From Takakia lepidozioides (lineage: Eukaryota > Streptophyta > Takakiopsida > Takakiales > Takakiaceae), in assembly GCA_030704615.1 (NCBI GenBank), contig CM060731.1, positions 36,766,001 to 36,830,000 of the forward strand: DNA of 64,000 nt. The letters are read 5' to 3'. Both the position numbers and the translations under genes were made by a program. The notes beneath the pieces were generated by a model, which was not told where the DNA came from, did not search any database, and was given only the letters and a program-made list of their open reading frames with translations. This document shows, piece by piece, positions 1 through 10,942 of this stretch (the stretch's first letter is position 1; each line of letters starts with the position of its first letter).

Positions 1-1
1 C

Positions 2-967
2 GAGTTTTTCGAATCACTTTTAAGAGGTAAATCGAGATGTTTGGATGCTCTTAAACCCTGCAGGCCGGAAGACAAACGTGGTGCTCGTCCACTTCCGAGA
101 AGACTGTACTTGCAAGTGGACAACTCTGCGAAGGACAATAAGAACAGATGGATGCTTGCTTTTCTATCCCTCCTGACTGGCAAAGATGTTTTTGAAGAAA
201 TCCAGCTAGGGTTCCTAATGGTCGGACACACCCATGAGGACATCGACGGGTTCTTCAGCTACCTATCGAAGAAGCTGAAGGAACGAAGCACCTACATTCT
301 TTCTGATTTGATGAGGTCTTTTATGACCTCGCAAGATCTGCAGTTCATTCCACAGATTATTTAGGAGGTTCCTGACTTCAAGAATTTTGTCTAGGGCTGT
401 ATTTTGGATGGAAAGGAGGCGTTGGTCGGGATTTCGGAGATGCACGTATTCCGTTTTTTTAAGGATGCGGAGGGCTGGCCCGTCATGAAGTACAAGAAGT
501 CCGCTACTGATTCGGATTGGCTTCCAACAAACAATAGCGTGAAGATGTGGAAGTCCAATCCTGACAGGACTCCGAAGCTCCCTGAAGGAGACCCAGACGC
601 CGTTCCAAGGAGACCTATCTGGGGAGTCGAGGACGACTCCTCCGAAAAACAGTCATTCATTAAGAATGAAATAAAAAAATACAGGGATTTTTGGACGAAA
701 TGAATGATGCTTGACGATCATTACAGAGGTCGAATGGAACAATACGACCAATACTGGGGAAACATTCTCGCCGAGCTGGATAAGCCAATTCCAGAAGCTC
801 CCGACCGTATTCAGCTTCTTGAGGGATTCTGGCCGAAAACAAATTGGTCCAGGAATCATCACAGAGATGGAATCCATCCACATATATTGCCAGATGTGGA
901 TGAAGAGGATGAAATCCTAGAACCTTACTGTGGCCCGAGGTGTGAGCGACTAACCCAACAGACTTAG
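2..967 (+). pseudogene. DUF7869-type transposon protein, C-terminal remnant
   Basis: One reading frame is continuous from base 2 to 967 except for in-frame stops at 362 (TAG), 392 (TAG) and 701 (TGA), ending at TAG 965. The conserved core is LQVDNSAKDNKNRWMLAFLS followed by a GHTHEDIDGFFSYLSKKL stretch (about 110-275). It then has VMKYKKSATDSDWLP, LPEGDPDAVPRRPIWG, an LLEGFWPKTNW segment and CGPRCERL. From memory this matches the DUF7869 family of plant transposon-associated proteins, whose Asp/His-Asp motifs look like a nuclease core; that role is inference. The 5' end lies outside the window. All internal stops can be derived from CAG or CGA codons by one C-to-T change. A short open stretch in another frame (1,036-1,230) may be a frameshifted tail. 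Confidence 0.75.
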
Positions 968-1309
968 AAAGGTACAGGGACTGTTGATCAAAACTTTGGG
1001 AGTATAACTCGTCAGATCCTTCTCAATGGATCCACGTGAACAATGTTGTGTGGACAATGCCTCCACGAAAAAATACAACAAGGAATAGCATTAAGAGAAT
1101 TACTGCCACCGAAGCAGTGAAGGCGCGCGCTAATTTGGAGGAGGCTAATTGTCAGTCAGAAAACGAGTCGTGCGAGCGAGTTCCAGAGCAAAGAAATATT
1201 GTTGAGGTCAACTCCAGTACTTCGATTTAAGAAATAAATTTTTCTTCTCTATATGACCCTTCTTGTTTGCGTTGGGGGATCATTTTTGTTATCTTCTTAT
1301 GTCGCACTG

Positions 1310-1333
1310 AACCTCGAGTGTCCAGTGGACGTT
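1310..1333. repeat. class-A palindrome, copy 1 (degenerate)
   Basis: Twenty-four bases that begin AACCTCGAGTG and end CAGTGGACGTT. This is a diverged copy of the palindrome whose best example is at 4,712-4,735. Confidence 0.6.
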
Positions 1334-1992
1334 CTCGTCCTTTGTTTCTGGTTTGATAGATGTTGGTCTGCTATACGTCCTGGTCAACAAAGATGACCCT
1401 GTGGGGGAGTTTTGCCTACATAACATATAGATCACAAGAACAAAATGGGCGGGCACGACCACTGGAGTCTTCAAATTCGGTCAAAGAGGTTTTTAACAAC
1501 GGAAGAAAATAGTCCATTTCCAGTCCTTCTCTGAAACATTGGACTTGCTTTTCACATAACCAATTCTCCCACTGAAGTCTCCCGCTAGGAGGAGCCTTAC
1601 TCAATCGTTGTTGACATACAGTTTTTCAATTTGTCAGTCCTCAAGTTTTTTCTATGATGGCTGCCTTCCACCTGCCTCCGAACCTGCACTGCCGCTACCG
1701 CTGTTACTCTGAGAAGCCCTCCCCTCAAAGGTTTTCCTCCATTTTCCCTCTAAGCTCTACGACTTTTCTGCACCAAATTTTCATTTCATTTCATTTTCAT
1801 ACTTCTCATCTTTAGCCCTAGTTTAAGAGGAAATTTCATATGTCATTTTTCGTTGTTCAAATTCAATTTTTATTTCTCATAGTTTTTATTTGGTGGTTGA
1901 CTTTTTATCCTCTCTCATGTTTTCTTCAGATCCATTTTCTCCCATGAGATAAGTCGTTATATAATGCCATTTTCTTTCCAAATCTATTCATA

Positions 1993-2046
1993 CCATAACC
2001 ATAGCCATAAACATAACCATAGCCATAACCATAACCATTATGGTTA
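1993..2046. repeat. CCATAA/CCATAG microsatellite
   Basis: Eight or more imperfect hexamers of the form CCATAA or CCATAG are followed by a short inverted stretch (CCATTATGG). Simple sequence with no coding content. Confidence 0.8.
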
Positions 2047-2315
2047 TTGAAATGTCTTCTCCCTTCACATTTGCGCTAGCTTTTTTCTTTGTTTTGGATT
2101 GACATGTATTTAGGCATGTTACAGTTTGCTTTCTATGTTACATCTTAATACTAGGTCCAGGTTCCAACGACAAGTTTTTCATTTAAATACTTGTCCATAA
2201 TATTAGGTTCTTCATTTTTTTTTTGCTTACTAGTACCCTACAAACAACACTAAGTTCTAGTGAAGTATGGAGTTTTCCATAAGACTTAGTGTTTGTCTAT
2301 TTTGTAACTTAAACA

Positions 2316-2420
2316 AAAACCCTAAACCCTTACCCTAAACCCTTACTAGAAAACCCTAAACATTTACCCTTAACCCAATACCCCAGAACCCTTTCCCTTC
2401 CCTTTGCAAATGAGAATCAA
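2316..2420. repeat. degenerate telomere-like repeat cluster 1
   Basis: Several CCCTAAA-type heptamers (AAACCCTAAACCC, ACCCTAAACCC, AACCCTAAAC) alternate with degenerate ACCCTTA forms, ending in a CCTTTGCAAATG stretch. This is the plant telomere unit in an interstitial position. A second cluster with the same tail follows at 2,566-2,655, so the cluster and tail appear duplicated as a unit. Confidence 0.75.
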
Positions 2421-2565
2421 CTATCCATATCATAATTATAACCATTTTGGTTATCCAAATCTCTTCAATGTAACGGAATTTTCATTTTGTATCATACTAA
2501 CATACACTAAGTTGTAGCGAGTGCAAGTCTTCCGACATATATGCTCACCATTTCTGCCTTCAACC

Positions 2566-2655
2566 CAAACCCTAAACCCTCGCCGGGAACCCTAAACAAA
2601 ACCTTACGCCATTGTTACGTCTAAACCCTTACCTTCCCTTGCAAATGGGAATGAA
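2566..2655. repeat. degenerate telomere-like repeat cluster 2
   Basis: Contains AAACCCTAAACCCT, AACCCTAAAC and CTAAACCCTTACC, then CCTTGCAAATGGGAATGAAC, which parallels the tail of the cluster at 2,316-2,420. Confidence 0.7.
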
Positions 2656-2671
2656 CAGGACCAACCACACG

Positions 2672-2695
2672 AACCTCGCCTGCCCAGTGGAGGTT
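2672..2695. repeat. class-A palindrome, copy 2
   Basis: Starts AACCTCGCCTG and ends CAGTGGAGGTT. It lies about 90 nt upstream of a plausible 3' splice site (CAG at 2,785-2,787). Confidence 0.65.
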
Positions 2696-2797
2696 CCTGC
2701 GTGTTACTATGCCAAGGCACAACATAAGGATGTATTGAGATAGACTTATGTAGGTTCCTCCCCTGCGTTAATTTTTTGTTCTGTCAGTATAAAAAGA

Positions 2798-3357
2798 ATG
2801 GGCGTAGGAGTGCATACGGTGGCCAAAGATGGTTCTGAGATCGTCGTCGACATCTGTAAGAGGCCAAGGAGACATAATCCAGTAAGCATCAACGAAGCAG
2901 AAAACCAAGACGAATCACTGGTTGTATCGAAAACAAAAACCTTCAAGAAGAGATCTGAGAATCAAATATCAGATGTGGGCTCTGACGTGCGAACCTTCAT
3001 AAATCCGGGCACTGACGAATCAATGTTCGAGGGACTTATTCGACGGGAGACAACGGAAGAAACAGAGGAAGAGAAAGATGAAAGTGATGAGTGTAATCTT
3101 CAGTCTGATTCAGATAATGACATTTCTGTAGGAGATAGTGAACAGTACCCGGGATCCGTCCTTCCGTCCTCTCCAGGATACAGTCCTCACTCTCCTCAGT
3201 ATGCAGTCCTTGTAAATTCTCCAAAATATGTCCTGCAGATTCTCCTCAGTACGTCCCTGGAGATTCTCCAGAATACATCTCTGGAGATTCTCCGACATAT
3301 ACACCTAGAGAGTACTCCCCTGAAACCTTGAGGACGATTCGAGAGAGCCTCCTGTAG
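2798..3357 (+). pseudogene. acidic hypothetical protein with SPxY repeats, frameshifted
   Basis: Starts at ATG 2,798, just after a likely 3' splice site. The N-terminal part is hydrophilic, with an acidic stretch (TTEETEEEKDESDE, then SDSDNDISVGDSE). It is followed by a Ser/Pro/Tyr repeat region: SPGYSPHSPQY and NSPKYV in the starting frame. After a single-base shift near 3,225-3,238 come PADSPQYVPG, DSPEYISG, DSPTYTP and EYSPE, ending at TAG 3,355. The repeat superficially resembles RNA polymerase II CTD heptads but I recognise no family. It sits among transposon-like exons and may belong to the same amplified gene family. Confidence 0.45.
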
Positions 3358-3586
3358 TTATTGTAGATACAAGAAAATGAAAAGATCAAACTCATCTTAC
3401 AAAAGAATATCGATTTCTTGTAGAAATTATATATTCGTTATAGGAACAATTTTGAGACCGCATGATGTATAGAATGGCGAGACAAGCCTTCTCTGAATAA
3501 ATGTATTATTCTTCTTATAAGTGAAATCGTTTTTTCCTCCTGAATTGAACTCTTTTATCTGTCAGCTATGAGCGTATGAATTGTTG
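3358..3586. other. short non-coding spacer
   Basis: AT-rich and without a supported gene. It contains a pyrimidine tract and TCTGTCAG at about 3,557-3,564 that could act as a 3' splice site for the next gene. Confidence 0.35.
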
Positions 3587-3610
3587 AACCTCCACTTGAC
3601 AATGGAGGTT
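3587..3610. repeat. class-A palindrome, copy 3, overlapping a start codon
   Basis: Left arm AACCTCCACTT and right half ending AATGGAGGTT. The ATG inside the right arm (3,602) is the first in-frame ATG of the ParB-like reading frame, so the palindrome may supply its start. Confidence 0.65.
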
Positions 3611-6063
3611 ACTGTCCTGGGAATCTTGTATGGTTGTCATGATATGTGTCTGAGGACCGAGGTGGTTTGTTCTGTGGACAACAACATTATCCCGAGGGAT
3701 TGTATTGTTGGAATGTGCAAACCTATATGTGATTCATTTGTTTCTCGAAAATCTCCGAATTTCAAGAATGATCACTTGGCAATTTTTGAGCTGAACCCGG
3801 AGATCACAGAATGGGGCATTGTACCCATTGGCACACCTCCGGACCATAAGTTCCGGTTCCAATACAAGATTAGTGCAGAGGTCGCCGAGCTCAAATATGC
3901 AGATGTGGTCGACGTAGAGCTGGAGATGGATGTGGAATTTCCGATGTTGGTAATGTTCATGATGGAAGATGATAGATTTCCCAGAACGATTGGCTTCAAA
4001 CTGGAGCTACGAATTCTAAGGAAGGCCATGATGAGAGAGTTCATTCGGGCGGGGTTCACATATTGCGACGAGGGTACTCAATTTACAGATGAAGGTTTTT
4101 GCATGGCTTGGGGTATTTTCTTGGATGTGCTTTACTTAAAGGGTAAGGAGATTGCAAAGATGCGGGAGGAGGAGGCTGCAAGAGCTAAGCCAAAGAAGGG
4201 AAAACATAAATCCATTGACGCCGGTGGTGATGACAATGAAGCCGATACATCAGGGGGAAAGAAGAAACAAAAGGAGGAGATGGATCCTGCGTTCATGACA
4301 GATACCAAGAAACCCAAGGCTGCAGACATATTCGACAAAGACAAGTGTGAGAAGATGCTGGAGAGGCTAGAGCAAGACTATAAGGACATGTTTCCTTTTG
4401 GGTTTGAGGCGACCCAGGACGTCAAAGTTTCCATGATGGAGCTTGCTCTCAGCGATATGGTGTATAGGCCCCTAAATGTGAAGCACAAAGACGAAGTCAA
4501 AGCGCGTCTTTACCAGCTCCGGGTGTTTGACTCCAAACATCCAGTTTATTTGATTCCCGCAAACCCCGAGAAGCCTATGGAGGTTTCTAGTTCGAAACCT
4601 CGAAACTGGAAGGAGGTGGAAAATTCCAGATTTTTCGTCATCGGTGGACAACACACGATCATTGCTGCCAAGGTAAATTTCCCGACAAAATCCAATTTTT
4701 GTAACAACATGAACCTCCACTGGACAGTGGAGGTTCATGAACTTTAAACAACATGCTTGTTAGGTCGATAACATTTCTGACCTTATTCAATTCTGTCGCA
4801 GGAACTTGTGCAAGACGTAGACGACGACAATCTTAAGAAGTACTACACTGACTGGCCCTCAAAGATTATATGGTCAAAGGATCTGATGAGGCTCGTGAAG
4901 CTATCTAAGCTCCTAAACGACCCGAAAAAAGCGCAAAAATTTGACACAACATTTGCCGAGAAAGTTGCACATGCCCGAAATTTCTTTGAACTGAGGGGGA
5001 GGCCGAAAAAGTACAACGATCACACAACGAAGTCGGAGACTAGACAATGGAAGGTAAATGATTCATTGTGTTTTCCGTTCTTTTTGCTAGAGAACCAAAA
5101 TATTTTCAAGCTCGGATTTAATGTGACGAACGGAGACCACATTACGAAGCAGGAGACACTACAAAAATAGCTTCATAAGGGAGGGTGCTACAATGAACGA
5201 GCGGGATGGTTCAGCATTCGGAAATTCGACATAATGGGGTCTTTTGTAATGTGTCTTATTTGGTAATGAGGTGCTTGTCCAGCTCTTATTTTCCCAATCT
5301 ATTTATGTTCTCCACCTGTAACAGTTCCGCAAATGTGCCGCAAAAATACTTGAAACATCATATGATCATGAAAACGTGATGTTGCGGAGAACGCTTCCAA
5401 AACTTTTCATGCTCATTGGGTTTTTCAAGGATTTTCTAGGTACACTCTTGGAACTGTTCTTGGTGGAGAACATGAATAGATTGGACAAATTTGAACCGCA
5501 TTCCGAAGCAGGAGACACTACAGAAAGAGCTTCAAATTACAAGGCACAACAAGATGGACGGAGATGAATTGACAATCGAATCATCACTTGGTGTATAGTA
5601 TAATTGACAAGATAGTTGTGACTATTGTTTCATCTCAAAATTAATATCAAATATCGAATGAAATGTTTAACTTTAGCCCTGATAATTTTCGTAGGAATTT
5701 ATGCAAGCATGTCAACTCATACTGGAGATGGGTAGCGTGAAGGAGGCCATGGTTCTGGTTCTCTGTGACAAAGATGTATGGAACCTGTGGGAGGAGGTTT
5801 TCAAACAGTGGGAACAAGGGAAGCTTATTGATATTTTTGGGATTAAGTGCAAGGGTGAACAGCTACCGCTGAATAAAACCGCTATCGCGAAACTGCAAGG
5901 ACTTAATAGCAGGCAGTTGAAAAGAGTGGCGGAGAAAATCCTAAACAGAGACATTTGCATTCGGGGAACGAAATTCAAGGGCGCGGACAAATCCAAAAAC
6001 AAAATGAGCACGTACATTGACCAAATGAAATTGCGACGGTTTATCAACGACGCAATGGCGTGA
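3602..6063 (+). CDS. ParB-like domain protein (N-terminal half of a putative ParB-DNA methylase gene)
   Basis: At least four exons are visible. Exon 1 (3,602-4,672) and exon 2 (4,802-5,053) are joined in phase 0 through good GT/AG sites. Exon 3 begins about 5,325 after CTGTAACAG, and exon 4 (5,695-6,063) follows TTTTCGTAG. Near residue 348 the motif FFVIGGQHTIIAAK ends exon 1; it follows a stretch of about 70 residues (RPLNVKHKDEVKARLYQLR, then PVYLIP). This is the layout of ParB/Srx-like domains, whose box is usually (I/V)DGQHR; here it reads GGQHT. A Lys-rich linker lies at about 4,180-4,330. Exon 3 is uncertain and carries a shifted, duplicated segment. The C-terminal part (LNRDICIRGTKFKGADKSK) is basic. 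Bacterial ParB-methylase fusions exist, and the + strand methylase exons from 10,943 could be the other half. Function is unknown and decay is likely. Confidence 0.5.
4712..4735. repeat. class-A palindrome, copy 4 (reference copy)
   Basis: Perfect 11-bp arms AACCTCCACTG and CAGTGGAGGTT around a GA centre, extended by CATG on each side to 15-bp arms (4,708-4,739). It lies inside the intron between the first two ParB-like exons, 66 nt before its 3' splice site. Confidence 0.85.
5137..5175. repeat. direct repeat of a 35-bp exon-like segment, copy 1
   Basis: ACGAAGCAGGAGACACTACA followed by AAAATAGCTTCA here. A near-identical segment at 5,495-5,535 reads GAAAGAGCTTCA at the end. Both encode KQETLQK in one frame; this copy has a TAG where the other has GAG. 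Confidence 0.6.
5495..5535. repeat. direct repeat of a 35-bp exon-like segment, copy 2
   Basis: The second copy of the KQETLQK-coding segment also seen at 5,137-5,175. The frame here continues ELQITRHNKMDGDELTIE before a stop, so this may be the ancestral exon. Confidence 0.55.
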
Positions 6064-6260
6064 GCGTTGCGCGTGAGCGTGCGAGCGTACGCTCACGCAG
6101 GAGTGATGTGGCGTGAGCGTACGCTCACGCCAGCTGACGTGGCGTGAGCCTGCACACACGCTGACGTGGCGTGAAAGTCATGTCAGCATGCTGATGTGGC
6201 GGTAAATGATGACATGGCACTGTCCGTCATCTGCCACGTCACCATTAACGTGCGCTGCCT
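6059..6260. repeat. GC-rich GTGAGCG / GACGTGGC palindromic repeat cluster
   Basis: Immediately downstream of the ParB-like exon 4 is a cluster of GCGTGAGCG and its complement CGCTCACGC. It includes a perfect 24-bp palindrome at 6,109-6,132 (half-site TGGCGTGAGCGT) and repeated (C/T)GACGTGGCGTGA and TGA(T/C)GTGGC words. The first bases, GTGAGC, also fit a 5' splice site. A related cluster lies at 14,870-15,000. It could be a transposon subterminal region or a GC-rich intron start. Confidence 0.7.
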
Positions 6261-6695
6261 ATAACCGTGGATGGTCCTATGACCGTGGAATTAATGCAGG
6301 GAATCTTGCCTAAATAGAATCAAGACGAGCATTGAGGCCTACAATTGCAGCATCCAACATTGTGCAATTACAAATGCTTGTTTCACTTTTACAATTACGA
6401 GGACGACAAAATATCCTCACAAAGTGTGCGCCATAAAGGCTGCCACGGGAAGACCTTCCTCCCTCCTCAAATAACAATGAGAGTTAGGATCATCTTCAAA
6501 AGATGATTGTAGTGCATAGCGACAGCAAGACATGTAGACTTCGAACGGTGCAATGACAAATGTGCACTACCTAAAAGTTGTCACTCAGAGCTCACTCCGT
6601 ATAGTTGGAGGACATATCATTGCACAGCCGACGAATTGATGTGAATTACACATTTCAAATCATGGTCATCCACATACCACATTACATAGTTCATG
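6261..6695. other. spacer between GC-rich repeats and MULE 3' end
   Basis: No gene is recognised. This is presumably intron or MULE terminal sequence; no clear terminal inverted repeat or target-site duplication could be seen by eye. Confidence 0.3.
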
Positions 6696-9600
6696 CTACC
6701 CATGTGTTGTATCCCGCTGCAAAAGAGTATCGACCTCGTTGAAACTCATAGTGGCCTGGTGAATGAAGTTGTCACGTTTGGGATCGCAAACCATCCTCCT
6801 CAAAAATATGAAATACAAATGTTTGCAGGGTATGAATTTACCTCTCTTGCCCAAACTGGTTGATAGCATATTCACAAAATCAGGACATGTGCAATTGGGG
6901 AAATTGGAAACCGTGATGTCGTAGGTCCTGTCATGAACAGCAGATGTGGAAGTGATGATTGTGAATACCCGACCATATCCTGAATCGGGTACTTCCGTGG
7001 TGCTTCCAACACGAGCTTGGAGCATTCTTGCGGACTCCACTTTGCCAAAGTGTTCAGCGGTTGGAGGGCTTTCCATCTCGTTTGGTTGGCCACAAGTCAG
7101 GATTTGCCAGGGGGACCCGGGAGGACGCAGAAGTAGTAGCACATGCATGGAGTTGGGGTTGTCTTGCAAGGGAAAAACCTGCCTCCTCCAGCATTTCAAT
7201 CTCCTGAAAGCTGAGATGTGTTCCCACCTTCACGGGCCAAACGGTTGGAGGAGTTGGCTTCATCACTACGGAAGGACGCACAGTTCCATGCATACATCTG
7301 GCACAATCATCTGCGCAGAACCAGAACTTGTGGTTCTTGGCTTCTAGTTGACCGTATGGACGCATCAAGCCCGTGAAAAGTCGGAGCAGGAGTTCGGACA
7401 CCACCTCTGGATATAGATGAAGTGCACTTCTCGAAATTAGTTGCCTTGATCGCTGTACATTTCACACGAGACCCTACACTTGTGCGTTCTATGTGCCAAA
7501 CGTGGTCGGGGCATGCGGACTCAAGCACATCAAGGGGGTTGTTTCTCTCCTACACCATTTCAGTGGCACTGTTTGATGCTGGAGCTTGCCGTCGTGTTGG
7601 AGGTTCCTCCACAATGGAGGTTCCGGACATGGAGTTGTCATGCAGGGGAACACGAGGCTTCAAGAAGTTATCACGGTCTGCCCTGTGGGAATCTGAATCC
7701 GAACCAGGTGGAGTGTTCAATTTCCTCTTACAGGAGCCGAATCTCTCCTCCCCTTCAAGATGTGGAACTCTAGAAACAAGTGGCGTTCCCTGGGCATACA
7801 TGCTCACCGCCCGTGCTATCTTGATTGGATCCCCAGATCTGTTTGCAGCACGCAACATCAACTCCCATTTGTCTGGACCCTTGCCACCAACCCCACCTCG
7901 TAAGAAATCACGGTATCGGGTTTGTTGTTGCAAGACACGTATCAAATCATCTGTTGTTGCCACATACAAATCCCGACCTCGTTTCCCAGACTGCTGCAAC
8001 AATGCGTTGTGCACAGTTTCTGCCAAATTGCAAGATGGCATGTCCGCCATTTCCTCAATGGATATGTTCTGCAAAGAGGATAACCACACTTCAGAACAGT
8101 GCACAGGAAACAACATAAAGAAAGCAATGAGTCAAAAATATGGAAAGCAAATGTATGAATAAAGCATGAAATAGAAGCCTCGTACCATTGTCATGGCTGC
8201 TCCCCACTGTCTATACCGGAAGTGCCAAAACGCCAGCCAATCTTCCAATGCTCTCATACTCTCAAGTGATGCAGCTCCAGAAGAGAACCACCATGCACGA
8301 ATTGTCTGGAACAAAGTGTCCGCCTCCTTCATTGTTCTAGCATCTTTGTACTCTTTGCACAATTTACGGTGCTGAGTCTGCATCTCTGGTTTGATGTCCG
8401 ACTTTGTATGTTTTTCCAGAGATTGTGTCCAATGGAATAGACATGTATGCTCTCTTCCTGGCATAGGCACTTTTGGGTCGCCCGATCCGAAGACAATACG
8501 AACAGCATTGAAATTTGCTTGAGCACTGTCCGCCATGAAACCTGCGAAATTTGGAGATGGCACCCATGGCAGCCCATGACACGTATCAGGGAATTCCACA
8601 TGAGCTTCTGGGATTCCGTATCCTCGGATTGCATGTCACAAACTGCAATTGTCATAACTCGTTGGTACACTGGATCGTGGACATGACAAGCCATTGTCGT
8701 CCAATCCTTCACTCGTTTCACATGATCAAACATAAGAAAACAGTTCTGCAAGTCCCCAGTCTTCTGCATCCGCTTCACGAGGCTAACCCCACTGCCCTCC
8801 CCAACAGTCGACATTTTGAAAAGAAAAACTTTGATGGCACCTTGACCTGGGAATACATTGTCCTGGATGTAATCGTACTTGCTCACTCGTTTCAATTCCA
8901 AAATATTGTCTATATAGCCTCTGATCCCAGAGCCCATTCTCAATGCATTGATCTGATGCCGAATGTTAGGTGAACTTAAAGTGGAGAAATGATCCACGAC
9001 CAGGTCCAATGCTGCACCGTCAAGTTTAGTCCCCACAGAATCTCCTTCACTCAAAATATGGGTTTCCAAGAAGGACTTGCTTGCGCCAAGAGCAATTGCA
9101 GATGTTGTTGCGGATGGGTTTCTCCCGAACTCCTGTTTGATCAACCTCGATACTGTCTCAACACTCTCCCTGTAATCCCCCTTCGAGACAGGATGGTTAT
9201 GGAATCCAAAATGCACACAAGCTCTCGTCATTGTATTCAAACGGTGGACAACATAGTACATTCTTGCTCCGCAGAGCGCCAAACAGGATGGCACAAGTTT
9301 GCAGAATTTGCAGACGAAAGTGTTTGCCGGTGGAGGGGCAGTCCCAGGCTGAAATGGATTTTCCGCCAGACCCTCCCATTCGCTTTGATTATGAACCCCA
9401 GACTGAAAAAGTGTCTGCAATTCAAATTATCACACCTAAGGTGTCCATTGCAAACTGTCCTCCTGAAAACAAGCTTGTCATCATTCTGAATATTGGATGT
9501 TTTTGTTCTGCACCACGGGTGCCCGTCGTGTTTCTTGTCCATTCCATGCATCATGATTGTTACACCTCCAACTTGCGGAGGAGGAGGCAGCTCGAATAGG

Positions 9601-10196
9601 ATATCGCCATCAAAAGTCTCCGGCAAGAACTTCACAGGCACCTGCTTCAAAGATTCCCAATCAATTCCCCGCAACTCACTTTTGAATCCAGCCATTCCTC
9701 CCATCGCCCGCAATTTTGGAATGACACTACAAATCTCTTCTTCATCAGCTTCTCCAACCACAGTAGGAAGGACTGGATTTGGAATTTCACTTATGTCATC
9801 ATCGGACGAATCCGAAAGCTCAACGATTGGAGTGGAGGACTTTGTTCTTTTTTCACCACCACCTCCCTCTTTGTCTTCAACGACCGAAGCAGCAGTCCCG
9901 GGCGTCACATATGACCCAAGGGACTTTCGCCGAGGCTCTCCAAGTACTCTGTATCGACCAGGACGCACTCTCCACTGGCTGATATGAGCCGTCTCATCAC
10001 GGTTTTGGAAAGAATATTTCAACAACTTCCCTTTAAGATCGTACACCTCTTTCTCCAAAAAGATGGAGCCATTCTGCAGCTGAAAACGGGTAGCCAAGAC
10101 ATATTCCAAAACAATTGCAAATCCATTGTCAAGGACTTCCTGGGAGAACGGCACTGGTTTGTCGTCAGAGAAGAACTCCGCTTCAGAGGAAGGCAT
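6696..10196 (-). pseudogene. MULE-type DDE transposase with zinc finger and SWIM domain, frameshifted
   Basis: Reads leftwards from ATG 10,196 with an acidic N-terminal part (SDSSDDDISEIP). At about 9,420-9,540 lies a WRKY/GCM1-like finger region (GHPWCRTKT, CNGHLRCDNLNC, then CKFCKLVPSCLALC). It is followed by RACVHFGFHNHPVS and a DDE-type core: FLMFDHVKRVKDWTTMACHV, GFMADSAQANFNAV and CLFHWTQSLEKH. The C-terminal SWIM finger NCTCPDF...CKHLYFIF is at about 6,800-6,900. A 117-bp intron (8,185-8,069, GTACGA...TTGCAG) splices in phase 0. The frame is broken at least four times (near 9,430, 8,600, 7,405 and 7,165) and by a TAG near 7,550. This is a dead copy of an autonomous element of the Mutator superfamily. 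Confidence 0.75.
7598..7626. repeat. possible class-A palindrome relic
   Basis: GGAGGTTCCTCC followed by ACAATGGAGGTT resembles two right arms of the class-A palindrome. Weak, and it lies within MULE coding sequence. Confidence 0.2.
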
Positions 10197-10942
10197 CTTC
10201 CTTCCTCGCGTACGTTTGTACCTTGCTATCGCAGATCTAGTGTAAATCGGTTTACTGATGTCTCCAGAACACAGTTGAAGAATGAGCAGAGAATATGGCG
10301 GAGGAAGCTCAGATAACGACTATGCATATTATGTTATTCTTTCCAGATATGCAGCCGTCCATTTTAATTACTTTTCTTGTGGGCCCAGTGGTCAGAGTAT
10401 CCCTAGGTGCAGTGTCGGCAGCTGTGAAACCGTTAACCAGAACCTCATCAATAAACCCAAAAACAAAGCCGACTTCCTGGAAGCATGCCACAGGATCTGA
10501 GAATGGGATTGCAGATTAAGTAAATGTATCTATATACTACAATCAATGATCATGCGCACCTGGAAAGTTCCAAATGTGAAACGAATGTGGGGTTTGGCTT
10601 AACAAGGATGACCGTGTATGATATTCCAAGATTTGTCATCAAACTCTCGTTCATTTACATTTATTTGTGTAAGACTGCGCCAAAATTTCTGGGATTCGCT
10701 GTTATTTTTAAATATTGAAACCGTTCTAATAAAGAACACGTCGTTTTTTTTGGCCGACACACGTCAGACATCCATAACTGAATACGAACAGCTGTACACC
10801 AATTGCAGGTATGTGCACTAATAAGGGAACGACTATGTGTAACGGTCACACGAGAGGGAATCCGATGCTTCCGAATGTTTTCTTCTCTTCAAGTATGTGA
10901 TGAGTATCTTATTTGCAATTCTGACAAATAAACTATTTGCAG
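10197..10942. other. MULE upstream flank and putative intron end before methylase exons
   Basis: No recognised product. Overlapping open frames at 10,282-10,519 look fortuitous. The stretch ends in a pyrimidine-rich AACTATTTGCAG, a convincing 3' splice site for the exon starting at 10,943. Confidence 0.4.

Larger units (their letters stand above)
968..2797. other. non-coding stretch between decayed transposon genes
   Basis: No convincing coding region is present apart from a hydrophilic 64-codon open stretch at 1,036-1,230. The stretch holds two class-A palindromes, a CCATAA/CCATAG microsatellite and two clusters of telomere-like repeats. It ends with a pyrimidine-rich tract and CAG at 2,785-2,787, which looks like a 3' splice site just before the next open frame. 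Confidence 0.5.

Noticed and set aside
7422-8162. 246-codon + strand frame
   Set aside because: Antisense shadow of the MULE transposase exons.
9493-9987. 164-codon + strand frame
   Set aside because: Antisense to the transposase N-terminus; no domain.
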